A stretch of DNA of 64,000 nucleotides, taken from Paludibacterium paludis. GTDB taxonomy: Bacteria; Pseudomonadota; Gammaproteobacteria; Burkholderiales; Chromobacteriaceae. The notes under the pieces are model-generated. The model searched no databases. It worked only from the letters and a program-made list of their open reading frames with translations, and was not told where the DNA came from. The stretch is taken from NCBI RefSeq assembly GCF_018802605.1, contig NZ_CP069161.1:806001-870000 (forward strand). Direction: 5' to 3'. Position numbers and translations under genes: made by a program. Shown one piece after another: positions 56,189-64,000 of this stretch (within the stretch, counting starts at the first letter, position 1; every line of letters begins with the position of its first letter).

Positions 56189-58327
56189 ATGAAGACCATT
56201 CTGATTCTTACCAGCAAAGATGTACCGCAGTTCAAGGCTGAACCTCTGCAGGAACTTCATGCAGAAATGGCCAACAACGGTTACGAGGTTATCTACCCCG
56301 ACAGCCGTGAAGACCTGATCAAGCTGATCGAACAAAATCCGCGTGTGGCTTCCGTGGTGTTCGACTGGGATGATTTCGGTCTGGAACTGTGTGCCCAGAT
56401 CAGCGAATTGAACGAAAAGCTTCCGCTGTTCGGCTTTGCGAATCAGAACATCGTCCTGGACGTGAACCTTGCCGACCTGCGTTTGAACCTGAGCTTCTTC
56501 GAATACCACATGGGTCAGGCCGAGGATGTTTTCGCCAAGATCCGCCAAGGTGTCGAGGCTTATGTTGACGAAATCATGCCTCCGTTCACCAAGGCTCTGT
56601 TCAAGTACGTTGACGAAAACAAGTACACCTTCTGCACCCCGGGTCACCTGGGCGGCTCCGCGTTCCTGAAGAGCCCGGTCGGCAGCATTTTCTACGACTT
56701 CTACGGTCCGAACACCTTCAAGGCCGACGTTTCCGTCTCCATGCCGGAACTGGGCTCGCTGCTTGACCACTCCGGTCCGCACAAGGAAGCCGAAGAATAT
56801 ATCGCCAAGGTCTTCAACGCGACCTCGAGCTACATCGTGACCAACGGTACCTCGACCGCCAACAAGATCGTCGGTATGTTCGCCGCTCCGTCCGGCAGCA
56901 CCATCATGGTTGACCGTAACTGCCACAAGTCGCTCACCCATCTGATGATGATGAGCAACGTGACCCCGATCTACTTCCGTCCGTCGCGTAACGCCTACGG
57001 TATCCTCGGTGGTATCCCGAAGAGCGAGTTCACCCGCGAAGTCATCGAGCAGAAGATCGCCGCGACTCCGAACGCCAGCTGGCCGACCTATGCCGTCGTG
57101 ACCAACAGTACCTACGACGGTCTGTTGTACAACACCGAGTGGATCAAGAAGACCCTCGACGTTAAGCACATGCACTTCGACAGCGCCTGGGTTCCGTACA
57201 CCAACTTCCACAAGATGTACCAGGGCAAGTACGGCATGAGCGGCGCGACCGTTCCGGGCAAAGTGGTATACGAAACCCAATCGACCCACAAGCTGCTGGC
57301 CGCGTTCTCGCAAGCTTCGATGATTCACATCAAGGGCGAAGTTGATCATGAAACGTTCAACGAATCGTTCATGATGCACACCTCGACCTCGCCGCAATAC
57401 GGCATCGTGGCTTCGACCGAAATCGCCGCTGCGATGATGAAGGGTAACTCCGGTCGTCGCCTGATCCAGAACTCCGTTGAACGCGCTCTGAACTTCCGTA
57501 AGGAAATCAAGAAGCTGCGCGCTGAATCGACTGGCTGGTTCTTCGATGTATGGCAGCCGGAAGGTATCGAGGAAGCCGATTGCTGGCCGCTGAAGCCGGA
57601 AGATGCATGGCACGGCTTCAAGAACCTCGACGCCGACCACATGTACCTCGATCCGATCAAGGTCACCATCCTGACCCCGGGTATGAGCAAGAACGGCACC
57701 CTGGAAGACTCCGGTATCCCGGCTTCCATCGTGTCCAAGTACCTGGACGAGAACGGTATCGTTGTTGAGAAGACCGGTCCGTACAACCTGCTGTTCCTGT
57801 TCTCGATCGGTATCGACAAGTCCAAGTCGCTCAAGCTGCTGCGTACGCTGACCGCGTTCAAGCGCGCTTACGATCAGAACATGAAGGTCAAGAACATCCT
57901 GCCGGGCCTGTACGCTGAAAACCCGTCGTTCTACGGCGAAATGCGTATCCAGGAACTGGCTCAGGGTATCCATGACCTGATGCGCAAGTTCAAGCTGCCG
58001 GACATGATGTACCACGCGTTCGAAGTGCTGCCGCAGCAGGAAATGACCCCGCATCAAGCCTTCACCAAGGTCCTGAACGACGAGACCGAAGAAGTGTATG
58101 TGGAAGAGCTGGTTGGCCGCACCAACGCCAACATGATCCTGCCGTACCCCCCGGGCGTACCGCTGGTTCTGCCGGGCGAAATGATCACCGAGGAAAGCGT
58201 TGCGGTTCTGGACTTCCTGCTCATGCTGATCGAGATCGGCAAGCACTATCCGGGCTTCGACACCGACATCCACGGTGCTTACAAGCAGGACGATGGCCGT
58301 TACAAGGTCAAAGTACTGAAGAAGTAA
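56189..58327 (+). CDS. cadA: Inducible lysine decarboxylase
   Basis: 712 residues, E. coli CadA length (715). Wing (response-regulator-like) domain to ~130 (ASVVFDWDDFGLEL), then fold-I PLP core: YTFCTPGHLGGSAF, SYIVTNGTSTANKIVGM, HFDSAWVPYTNF and the Schiff-base Lys in YETQSTHKLLAAFSQASM (about residue 367), ending in TDIHGAYKQDDGRYKVKVLKK. Identity to CadA is high throughout, including the STSPQYGIVAS and NANMILPYPPGVPLV blocks. It decarboxylates lysine to cadaverine, consuming a proton for acid resistance. It shares the high-expression codon pattern of cadB; a strong terminator follows. Confidence 0.95.
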   Translation: MKTILILTSKDVPQFKAEPLQELHAEMANNGYEVIYPDSREDLIKLIEQNPRVASVVFDWDDFGLELCAQISELNEKLPLFGFANQNIVLDVNLADLRLNLSFFEYHMGQAEDVFAKIRQGVEAYVDEIMPPFTKALFKYVDENKYTFCTPGHLGGSAFLKSPVGSIFYDFYGPNTFKADVSVSMPELGSLLDHSGPHKEAEEYIAKVFNATSSYIVTNGTSTANKIVGMFAAPSGSTIMVDRNCHKSLTHLMMMSNVTPIYFRPSRNAYGILGGIPKSEFTREVIEQKIAATPNASWPTYAVVTNSTYDGLLYNTEWIKKTLDVKHMHFDSAWVPYTNFHKMYQGKYGMSGATVPGKVVYETQSTHKLLAAFSQASMIHIKGEVDHETFNESFMMHTSTSPQYGIVASTEIAAAMMKGNSGRRLIQNSVERALNFRKEIKKLRAESTGWFFDVWQPEGIEEADCWPLKPEDAWHGFKNLDADHMYLDPIKVTILTPGMSKNGTLEDSGIPASIVSKYLDENGIVVEKTGPYNLLFLFSIGIDKSKSLKLLRTLTAFKRAYDQNMKVKNILPGLYAENPSFYGEMRIQELAQGIHDLMRKFKLPDMMYHAFEVLPQQEMTPHQAFTKVLNDETEEVYVEELVGRTNANMILPYPPGVPLVLPGEMITEESVAVLDFLLMLIEIGKHYPGFDTDIHGAYKQDDGRYKVKVLKK

Positions 58328-58362
58328 TGTGAAACGACCGGGGGTTCCCCGGCCGGTAAGCT

Positions 58363-58393
58363 AAAGGAGAGGCTCAGGCCTCTCCTTTTTTTT
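58363..58393 (+). terminator. Terminator after cadA
   Basis: AAAGGAGAGGC / GCCTCTCCTTT stem with a TCAG loop and eight T. A second GC hairpin (CCGGGG/CCCCGG, 58338-58353) precedes it. Confidence 0.92.
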
Positions 58394-58407
58394 GCATCGG
58401 AAGCGGA

Positions 58408-60078
58408 TTAGCCGTTGGCGGGGAAACCTTCGTGCACCACAGAGTCGGTGGACGTTTCGTAGCGATTCACCAGATTGGTGCGGGCCACCGTGCCGGAGGA
58501 GGTCAACGGCTGATCCTTGCCGAGTGTCCCGGCTGATTTGATCAGGAAGTCGACCAGGGCCTGATCGCGGTTTCCCACGGGTTTTCGTGCTTCCAGCTGT
58601 AGCAGCCGGCTCAGAACCTTGCCTTTGCCGAGCGCAGGGTAGAGTGTAGCGATTTTGTTCTGGAGCGGTTCGGTGAAGCCTTGCGATTGCATTTCGCGGT
58701 CGACCCACAGAGGCAGATCATTGATCAGGGCATTGCGCAATGCGGCTTTGTGGTCATCGGAGCCCTTGAACCGGTTGAGCAGGCGCTTGCCAGCCCCGGG
58801 AAGGGAGGCATGAGTGTTCAGAACATACCGCTGAATGGCCGGTGACGCTTTGTCCAGCAGGGCCAGGCTGAGGTCGGCGTACTGGGCACTTGTGACGTTT
58901 GCGGCCTTTTCGAATGCGGCCAGCCAGTCGGGGGCTCGAGGGGACTCCGAGCGGATGAGAAGTGCCAGCACGGACTGGGTCCCCTTGACGTCAAGCTGGC
59001 CTAGCGTCCCGTTTCGCAGCAGCTGTTGGAATACCGCTTCGTTATTTTGCGTGATCGCCATGTTCAGTGATTTGGCCAAGGATGAGTCGTCCACCGGTTT
59101 CTTGCTCAAATACTCGATCCAGTGAGGGCCGTTGGGGGTGGTTGACTGGGTCAACGGCACTTCATTGCTCAGCAATTCCCCGTATTGTCGGGCTGTCAGA
59201 TGGTTCATGGCGGCAAACTTGGTCAACGCGCCCAGAAGGCGGGGGTCTTGCGGTGCGACGTCATGCACGGCGGTGGCGACCTGATTCAGGAGCGGCGCGT
59301 TGTCCAGATGACGGCGCGGATCGACGCGTTTGCCCGATGCGCTGACCAGGCGGATTTTTCCGGTATTCAGCAAGGCGCCGATTGTGGTCGCGCTGGCTCT
59401 CTGCGTCTCTGAAGTGGCTTGCCGCAACGCTTCGGTATAGTCGCTGACATTCAAATGGCGCGTGAAATGCTTCATGCTCAGCAGTGCTTCAACCACTTTC
59501 GCGTTGCCTCCCGGGCGTGTCGATGCGCTGACGGCAAGGCTGAGCAACTCGCCGTAAAACTCGTTTTTCTTCGTCAGGGTCGTGTCGTTCATGCCGCTGC
59601 CCAGCCGGTTTCTTGCCTGCGAGTTTCCGATGATGTTCCGGACGAATCCTTCATCATGGGTATTGATCGCTTGCCGCAACCCGTTTTGCAGCAAGGACGT
59701 TACTTGGTCTGGCTTGCTTTTGCTCCATGTCTTGATGGTTTCGGCAGGATGATTCTTCAACTGGTTATAGTCGGCTGTGCTCAAAAGACTCTGCTGTGTC
59801 GCAGAGCGGGGCTCCGTCGGTGTTTCCTGGCGGTTCGGGATGAAAGTTTGGCGGTTTTCCGTATTGGTGGCCGTGGCGATGCCATGGCCGAGCATCATTG
59901 TCAGCAATTGCTGCGTGGGGTTTGCTTTGGCGGGTTGTGTCGGCGCAATCGGAAGGGTGCTTACCCGTTCTGCTGAGGCCGCAAGGGGGGTGGGTTGATT
60001 TTTCCGGGTACAGATCTGAGTCAAGTTCGTATGCGATACTGTATCGACGGCGTTAAAGGTTGTGAGTCCGGATGGCAT
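58408..60078 (-). CDS. Unrecognised 556-residue repeat protein, secreted-effector-like
   Basis: I do not recognise a family. The ATG at 60078 follows AGGGA. The first ~90 residues are Ser/Thr/Pro/Gln-rich, polar and apparently disordered, with no Sec signal or membrane segment, as in type III secretion substrates. From ~100 on it is helical with at least four degenerate units of the form L..A(I/V).......V..LL...(T/L)...L(N/T)...Y..LL...: around 129-160, 178-237, 262-305 and 336-412, weakly ankyrin-like. Examples of the Y motif are LNVSDYTEALRQA, LTARQYGELLSNE and VTSAQYADLSLAL. Base composition is lower in GC than its neighbours. No secretion genes or chaperone lie beside it. It is transcribed convergent to cadA and divergent from the LysR gene. 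Confidence 0.6.
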   Translation of the reverse strand: MPSGLTTFNAVDTVSHTNLTQICTRKNQPTPLAASAERVSTLPIAPTQPAKANPTQQLLTMMLGHGIATATNTENRQTFIPNRQETPTEPRSATQQSLLSTADYNQLKNHPAETIKTWSKSKPDQVTSLLQNGLRQAINTHDEGFVRNIIGNSQARNRLGSGMNDTTLTKKNEFYGELLSLAVSASTRPGGNAKVVEALLSMKHFTRHLNVSDYTEALRQATSETQRASATTIGALLNTGKIRLVSASGKRVDPRRHLDNAPLLNQVATAVHDVAPQDPRLLGALTKFAAMNHLTARQYGELLSNEVPLTQSTTPNGPHWIEYLSKKPVDDSSLAKSLNMAITQNNEAVFQQLLRNGTLGQLDVKGTQSVLALLIRSESPRAPDWLAAFEKAANVTSAQYADLSLALLDKASPAIQRYVLNTHASLPGAGKRLLNRFKGSDDHKAALRNALINDLPLWVDREMQSQGFTEPLQNKIATLYPALGKGKVLSRLLQLEARKPVGNRDQALVDFLIKSAGTLGKDQPLTSSGTVARTNLVNRYETSTDSVVHEGFPANG

Positions 60079-60277
60079 GATGATGTCCCTATGGTTTGTA
60101 TTTTGTACGGCATCATCCTAGGCCTATCCTGCTCGGGGAAATTTCAGATTTCGCCTGTCTTTATGTTATTAACATTTACTTGCAGGCATTAAGCGATGTT
60201 TTTGTCGTTGACTGCTATCAAAGCCATGGGTTGACGGAGGGTGTATAACGTAAGAACACCCACCTAAGAAAGCCCCG

Positions 60278-61186
60278 ATGAATATTACGATACGCCAGCT
60301 GCGTGCGTTCCTGGCCGTGGCCCAGGAAGGCTCGATCGCCAATGCCTCCGAAAAGTTGTTTCTGACCCGTCCGGCTGTTTCCCAAACGTTGCAGGAACTG
60401 GAACGCCAGTTTGACAAAAAACTGTTCCACCGCGTCAGCAACCGTCTGATTCTCAACGCGGAAGGCAAGCGGCTGCTGCCGTATATCGATGAGCTGATCC
60501 AGCGGATCAATCAGATCGAAAATTTCTTCACGGACGACAGCGATAACTACCGCAAGCTGAAGATCGGCGCGACCAAGAGCATCGGCAATTACCTGCTGCC
60601 CAAGCTGCTGCAGCAGAACCATGCCAAGAACGGGGTGGGTTTTCCCACCGTGTTCGTCGGCTCGACGGCGGATATTTGCGCCAAGCTGCAGACCACCGAG
60701 CTTGACATGGCCCTGATCGAGTGCGCGGCCTATGACAATTTCCTCAACAAGCTTCCCTGGATTTCGGATGAGATGATCGTGATCGCACCGGTGGCCAGCC
60801 GTATCGCGATGGACGAGCCGCTGACGGTCAGTGATCTGGAACGCGAGCCCTGGGTCGTACGGGAAATGGGATCCGGCAGCCGCGAGCTTTTCGAGTCGGC
60901 CATCGGCAGTCGTCTGAAACACAAGCGGGTCGCCTTGGAAGTCAATGCCACTGAAGCGATCATCAGCGCCGTGACGCATGGCGCCGGTCTTGCTTTCGTG
61001 TCGCGCATCGCCGCCGAGGACGCGATCGCTCATGGTCTTGTGCGTCGTCTACCCATGAAAGACGAGTACTCGCGGCGCTTCTGCATCGTCACGCATTGCG
61101 AAAAGTTCATTGGACCGGATTTGCAGGCGTTGATCGATTTTCTGGTGGATTACGCCGCGGCTACCGAACTGCCGAAGACATCCTGA
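60278..61186 (+). CDS. LysR-family transcriptional regulator
   Basis: 302 residues. N-terminal HTH TIRQLRAFLAVAQEGSIANASEKLFLTRPAVSQTLQELERQ, then the two-lobed inducer-binding domain (KLKIGATKSIGNYLLPKLLQ, LDMALIECAAYDNFL, VNATEAIISAVTHGAGLAFVSRIA). The ligand is unknown. LysR proteins usually control a divergent gene, here the effector-like protein 200 bp away; cadBA two genes away is another candidate, since no CadC is present. A bidirectional terminator follows. Confidence 0.9.
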   Translation: MNITIRQLRAFLAVAQEGSIANASEKLFLTRPAVSQTLQELERQFDKKLFHRVSNRLILNAEGKRLLPYIDELIQRINQIENFFTDDSDNYRKLKIGATKSIGNYLLPKLLQQNHAKNGVGFPTVFVGSTADICAKLQTTELDMALIECAAYDNFLNKLPWISDEMIVIAPVASRIAMDEPLTVSDLEREPWVVREMGSGSRELFESAIGSRLKHKRVALEVNATEAIISAVTHGAGLAFVSRIAAEDAIAHGLVRRLPMKDEYSRRFCIVTHCEKFIGPDLQALIDFLVDYAAATELPKTS

Positions 61187-61197
61187 ACCGGAACAAC

Positions 61198-61238
61198 AAA
61201 AAAATACCCCCGCCAGAAAAGGTCGGGGGTATTTTTTT
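61198..61238. terminator. Bidirectional terminator between the LysR gene and clpA
   Basis: Stem AAAAAATACCCCCG / CGGGGGTATTTTTT with an 11-nt loop; A-run on the left and T-run on the right, so it works for both convergent genes. Confidence 0.9.
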
Positions 61239-61250
61239 GCCCAGCAGGTA

Positions 61251-63530
61251 TCAGACCGCGGCGGCTTCGTCCGCGATTGCCTCTTCTTCGAAGATCAGGC
61301 GCACCTTGCTGTCCTCCACCGTCACCGTGACCTCCCCGCCATCGGTGAGGCGACCGAATAGCAGTTCGTCGGCCAGCGCCTTGCGGATCGTGTCCTGAAT
61401 GAGGCGAGCCATCGGCCGCGCGCCCATTTGCGGGTCGAAACCGTTCTTCGCCAGATGACGACGCAACTCGTCGGTGAAATGGATGTCCACCTTGCGCTCG
61501 GCGAGCTGCTGTTCGAGCTGCATGAGGAACTTGTCCACCACCTGCAGGATGATCGTTTCATCGAGCATCGCGAACGGAATGATCGCGTCGAGCCGATTGC
61601 GGAATTCGGGGCTGAACATCCGCTTGATATCGGCCATTTCGTCGCCGCTGGCGCGCGACGGCGTGAAGCCCAGGGTCGGTTTGGCCAGCGATTCGGCTCC
61701 CGCGTTGGTCGTCATGATGATGACCACATTGCGGAAATCCGCCTTGCGCCCATTGTTGTCCGTCAGCGTGCCGTGATCCATCACCTGCAGCAGCACGTTG
61801 AAGATGTCCGGATGCGCTTTTTCGATCTCGTCAAGCAGCAGCACGGCGTACGGGTGCTTGGTGATCGCTTCGGTCAGTTGTCCGCCCTGCTCGAAACCGA
61901 CATAGCCCGGAGGCGCGCCTATCAGTCGCGATACGGCATGCCGTTCCATGTACTCGGACATGTCAAAGCGCAACAGCTCGACGCCCAGCGTGTAGGCAAG
62001 CTGTCGTGCCACCTCCGTCTTGCCAACTCCCGTGGGCCCGGAGAACAGGAAGGAACCGATCGGTTTTTGCGGATTGCCAAGACCGGAGCGGGCCATCTTG
62101 ATGGCCGCGGACAGCGCCTCGATCGCCTTGTCCTGACCGAAAACCACGTTGCGCAAATCGCGGTCAAGATTCTTCAGTACATTCTTGTCATTGTTCGACA
62201 CGGTCTTGGCCGGAATGCGGGCGATCTTGGCGACGATCTCCTCGATCTCCGACTTGTTGATGACTTTCTTCTGTCGCGACTTGGGCAGGATCTTCTGGGC
62301 GGCACCCGCTTCGTCGATCACATCGATGGCCTTGTCGGGCAGATGGCGGTCATTGATATAGCGTGCCGACAACTCTGCCGCGGACGCGAGCGCCCCTACC
62401 GTGTAGCGAACCCCGTGATGGGTTTCGAAGCGCGATTTGAGGCCCTTGAGAATCTCGACGGTCTGCTCAACGGTCGGTTCGGCGATGTCGATTTTCTGGA
62501 ACCGGCGCGAGAGGGCGTTATCCTTCTCGAAAATCCCGCGGTACTCGTTGTAGGTGGTCGCGCCGATACAGCGCAGGCTGCCGTTGGACAGCGCCGGTTT
62601 GAGCAGGTTCGAGGCATCGAGCGTTCCCCCCGACGCCGCGCCGGCGCCGATCAGGGTATGGATTTCGTCGATGAACAGGATCGCGTGCGGGTCGTCGGTC
62701 AATTGTTTGACCACGGCCTTCAGGCGCTGCTCGAAATCGCCGCGATACTTGGTGCCGGCCAGCAGCGCGCCCATATCCAGCGCGTAGACGGTCGCACGGG
62801 CCAGCACTTCGGGCACTTCGCCGTTGACGATGCGCCGCGCGAGCCCTTCGGCGATCGCCGTTTTGCCGACCCCGGCCTCACCGACCAGCAGAGGATTGTT
62901 CTTGCGGCGCCGACACAGGATCTGCACGGTGCGCTCGAGCTCAGGGTCGCGCCCGATCAGCGGATCGATCTTGCCGTCGCGCGCCTGGGCATTGAGGTTG
63001 AGCGTATAGTTTTCCAGCGCGCCGCCCGGCCCCGGGGCATGTTCCTCGCCCTCGCCGTCCGAGCCTTCGCGGGGTTCGGAGGGCTGCTGCGGCGAACGCT
63101 GCTTGGTGATGCCGTGGGAAATGAAATTGACCACGTCAAGACGCGAGATGCCTTGCTGGTGGAGGTAATAGACGGCGTGCGAATCCTTTTCCCCGAAGAT
63201 CGCCACGAGAATGTTGGCGCCGGTCACTTCCTTCTTGCCGGAGGACTGGACGTGCAGGATCGCGCGCTGGATCACCCGCTGGAACCCCAGCGTCGGCTGG
63301 GTTTCGACCTCGGTTTCTCCCGGAACGGTCGGCGTATGTTCATCGACGAAGTCGGTCAACTGCTTTTTCAGCTGGTCGATATTCGCTCCGCACGCGCGCA
63401 GCACATCCGCCGCCGAGGGGTTGTCCAGCATGGCGAGCAACAGGTGTTCGACACTGATGAATTCGTGCCGTTTGCGCCGTGCATCCATAAAAGCCATGTG
63501 CAGGCTGACTTCAAGCTCCTGGGCAATCAT
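61251..63530 (-). CDS. clpA: ATP-dependent Clp protease ATP-binding subunit ClpA
   Basis: 759 residues from ATG at 63530, which overlaps the clpS stop (TGATG). N-domain [35 protein letters not shown]; two AAA+ modules with Walker A GEAGVGKT and GPTGVGKT, Walker [13 protein letters not shown] and [13 protein letters not shown]; no ClpB-type middle coiled coil. ClpP-binding IGL-type loop region is expected in the second module. It unfolds substrates for ClpP. Operon clpS-clpA as in most proteobacteria. Confidence 0.96.
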   Translation of the reverse strand: MIAQELEVSLHMAFMDARRKRHEFISVEHLLLAMLDNPSAADVLRACGANIDQLKKQLTDFVDEHTPTVPGETEVETQPTLGFQRVIQRAILHVQSSGKKEVTGANILVAIFGEKDSHAVYYLHQQGISRLDVVNFISHGITKQRSPQQPSEPREGSDGEGEEHAPGPGGALENYTLNLNAQARDGKIDPLIGRDPELERTVQILCRRRKNNPLLVGEAGVGKTAIAEGLARRIVNGEVPEVLARATVYALDMGALLAGTKYRGDFEQRLKAVVKQLTDDPHAILFIDEIHTLIGAGAASGGTLDASNLLKPALSNGSLRCIGATTYNEYRGIFEKDNALSRRFQKIDIAEPTVEQTVEILKGLKSRFETHHGVRYTVGALASAAELSARYINDRHLPDKAIDVIDEAGAAQKILPKSRQKKVINKSEIEEIVAKIARIPAKTVSNNDKNVLKNLDRDLRNVVFGQDKAIEALSAAIKMARSGLGNPQKPIGSFLFSGPTGVGKTEVARQLAYTLGVELLRFDMSEYMERHAVSRLIGAPPGYVGFEQGGQLTEAITKHPYAVLLLDEIEKAHPDIFNVLLQVMDHGTLTDNNGRKADFRNVVIIMTTNAGAESLAKPTLGFTPSRASGDEMADIKRMFSPEFRNRLDAIIPFAMLDETIILQVVDKFLMQLEQQLAERKVDIHFTDELRRHLAKNGFDPQMGARPMARLIQDTIRKALADELLFGRLTDGGEVTVTVEDSKVRLIFEEEAIADEAAAV

Positions 63531-63838
63531 CAGTTTTCCTCCATCACGCACTGCAGCGGATGCTGGTGCGCTTTCGCAAAATGCAACACCTGCTCTACCT
63601 TGGTTGCAGCCACATCTTTGGTATAAACGCCACACACGCCGTGACCTTGCGTATGCACCTGAAGCATGATTTTCGTGGCTTGTTCCCGATCCTTGTGGAA
63701 GAACGTCTGCAGGATCTGTACCACGAACTCCATGGGGGTGAAATCATCGTTCAATAACAAGACTTTATACAAGGGCGGCGGGGTCGTGCGCGCCCTCGAT
63801 GCCTCCTTGAGGGCATCTTCCCTGAACTGCGTAGACAT
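63530..63838 (-). CDS. clpS: ClpA adaptor protein ClpS
   Basis: 102 residues from ATG at 63838; a TTG five codons upstream is less likely. [61 protein letters not shown] is the ClpS core, with the N-degron pocket residues LLNDD and His in HTQGHG. It delivers N-end-rule substrates to ClpA. Directly coupled to clpA. Confidence 0.96.
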   Translation of the reverse strand: MSTQFREDALKEASRARTTPPPLYKVLLLNDDFTPMEFVVQILQTFFHKDREQATKIMLQVHTQGHGVCGVYTKDVAATKVEQVLHFAKAHQHPLQCVMEEN

Positions 63839-63853
63839 GTCGGCTTTCTGCAA

Positions 63854-64000
63854 ATTCCCGGTTTACTACAATTTTGGTTCCAGCCGGTTTTTTTTCAAGT
63901 GGTGAAAAATCTTTTCTGCGATCCCTTGACGGTAGCGCAAGGGTTGCGTAGAAATGCAGTCAGGTGCTTGGCTTAGTCGTATCGCATGGCTTTCGGAACC
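63854..64000. other. Upstream region of clpS, no gene seen
   Basis: About 147 bp to the window edge. T-rich near 63891-63898. No frame resembling a known protein, and no clear promoter pair for clpS could be fixed. Confidence 0.4.

Overview
The window looks like the chromosome of a high-GC betaproteobacterium of the Neisseriales, most likely a Chromobacteriaceae member. The basis is protein character and gene order: surE-pcm-nlpD-rpoS, rpsP-rimM-trmD-rplS, clpS-clpA, rplM-rpsI, a class I PHA synthase and E. coli-like CadBA. The genus cannot be fixed from the sequence alone. No tRNA, rRNA, CRISPR array or prophage was found.

Layout. 1-1291: edge of a lower-GC surface-polysaccharide locus on the minus strand, with an O-antigen type ABC exporter (ATPase cut by the window edge, permease complete) and the last 43 codons of galE. 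1292-5310: a graveyard of insertion sequences. Two copies of one IS3-family element are each broken in a different way; there is also a fragment of an IS5-type transposase and a third IS3-family element with an intact DDE transposase frame but a damaged orfA. 5489-11545: rlhA, an amino acid dehydrogenase, an astacin-like protein whose catalytic Glu is Gln, an AraC regulator and an orphan nuoB. 11550-19892: a compact D-amino-acid module with two related APC permeases, a fold-III racemase, a D-ornithine/D-lysine-type decarboxylase behind a recognisable sigma-54 promoter, a divergent PAS/AAA+ sigma-54 activator and pdxY. 19877-28200: MFS and APC transporters, phaC, marC, an RlmL-type rRNA methyltransferase with a long disordered tail, and mutY broken in an A8 run. 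28204-34667: relA and deoCABD. 34670-43247: a candidate small RNA, rplM-rpsI, argC, erpA (with an IscR-like site), cheR-dadA-trHb2, folB/plsY, a small exported protein, a DJ-1/PfpI protein and an HDAC-like deacetylase. 43405-46926: rpoS-nlpD-pcm-surE. 47063-54322: nadA, a PatZ-type acetyltransferase, rpsP-rimM-trmD-rplS, ogt and xerD. 54771-61186: cadBA, an unrecognised 556-aa repeat protein that resembles a secreted effector, and a LysR regulator. 61251-63838: clpA and clpS.

How it fits together. Two separate amino-acid-decarboxylation systems lie in one window: inducible lysine decarboxylase/antiporter (cadBA) and the sigma-54-dependent D-amino-acid module. Both consume a cytoplasmic proton per turnover and export or make a polyamine. 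A PLP-salvage kinase sits beside the second system, and dadA (D-amino acid dehydrogenase), relA and rpoS are also present. This suggests a lifestyle with acid and starvation stress and amino-acid-rich substrates.

The most interesting signals are the sigma-54 D-amino-acid module, a possible mutually exclusive RNA fold over the rpoS ribosome-binding site next to the nlpD stop codon, a structured candidate sRNA between deoD and rplM, paired palindromes upstream of cadBA, the effector-like repeat protein, the homopolymer frameshift in mutY and the catalytic-residue swap in the astacin.
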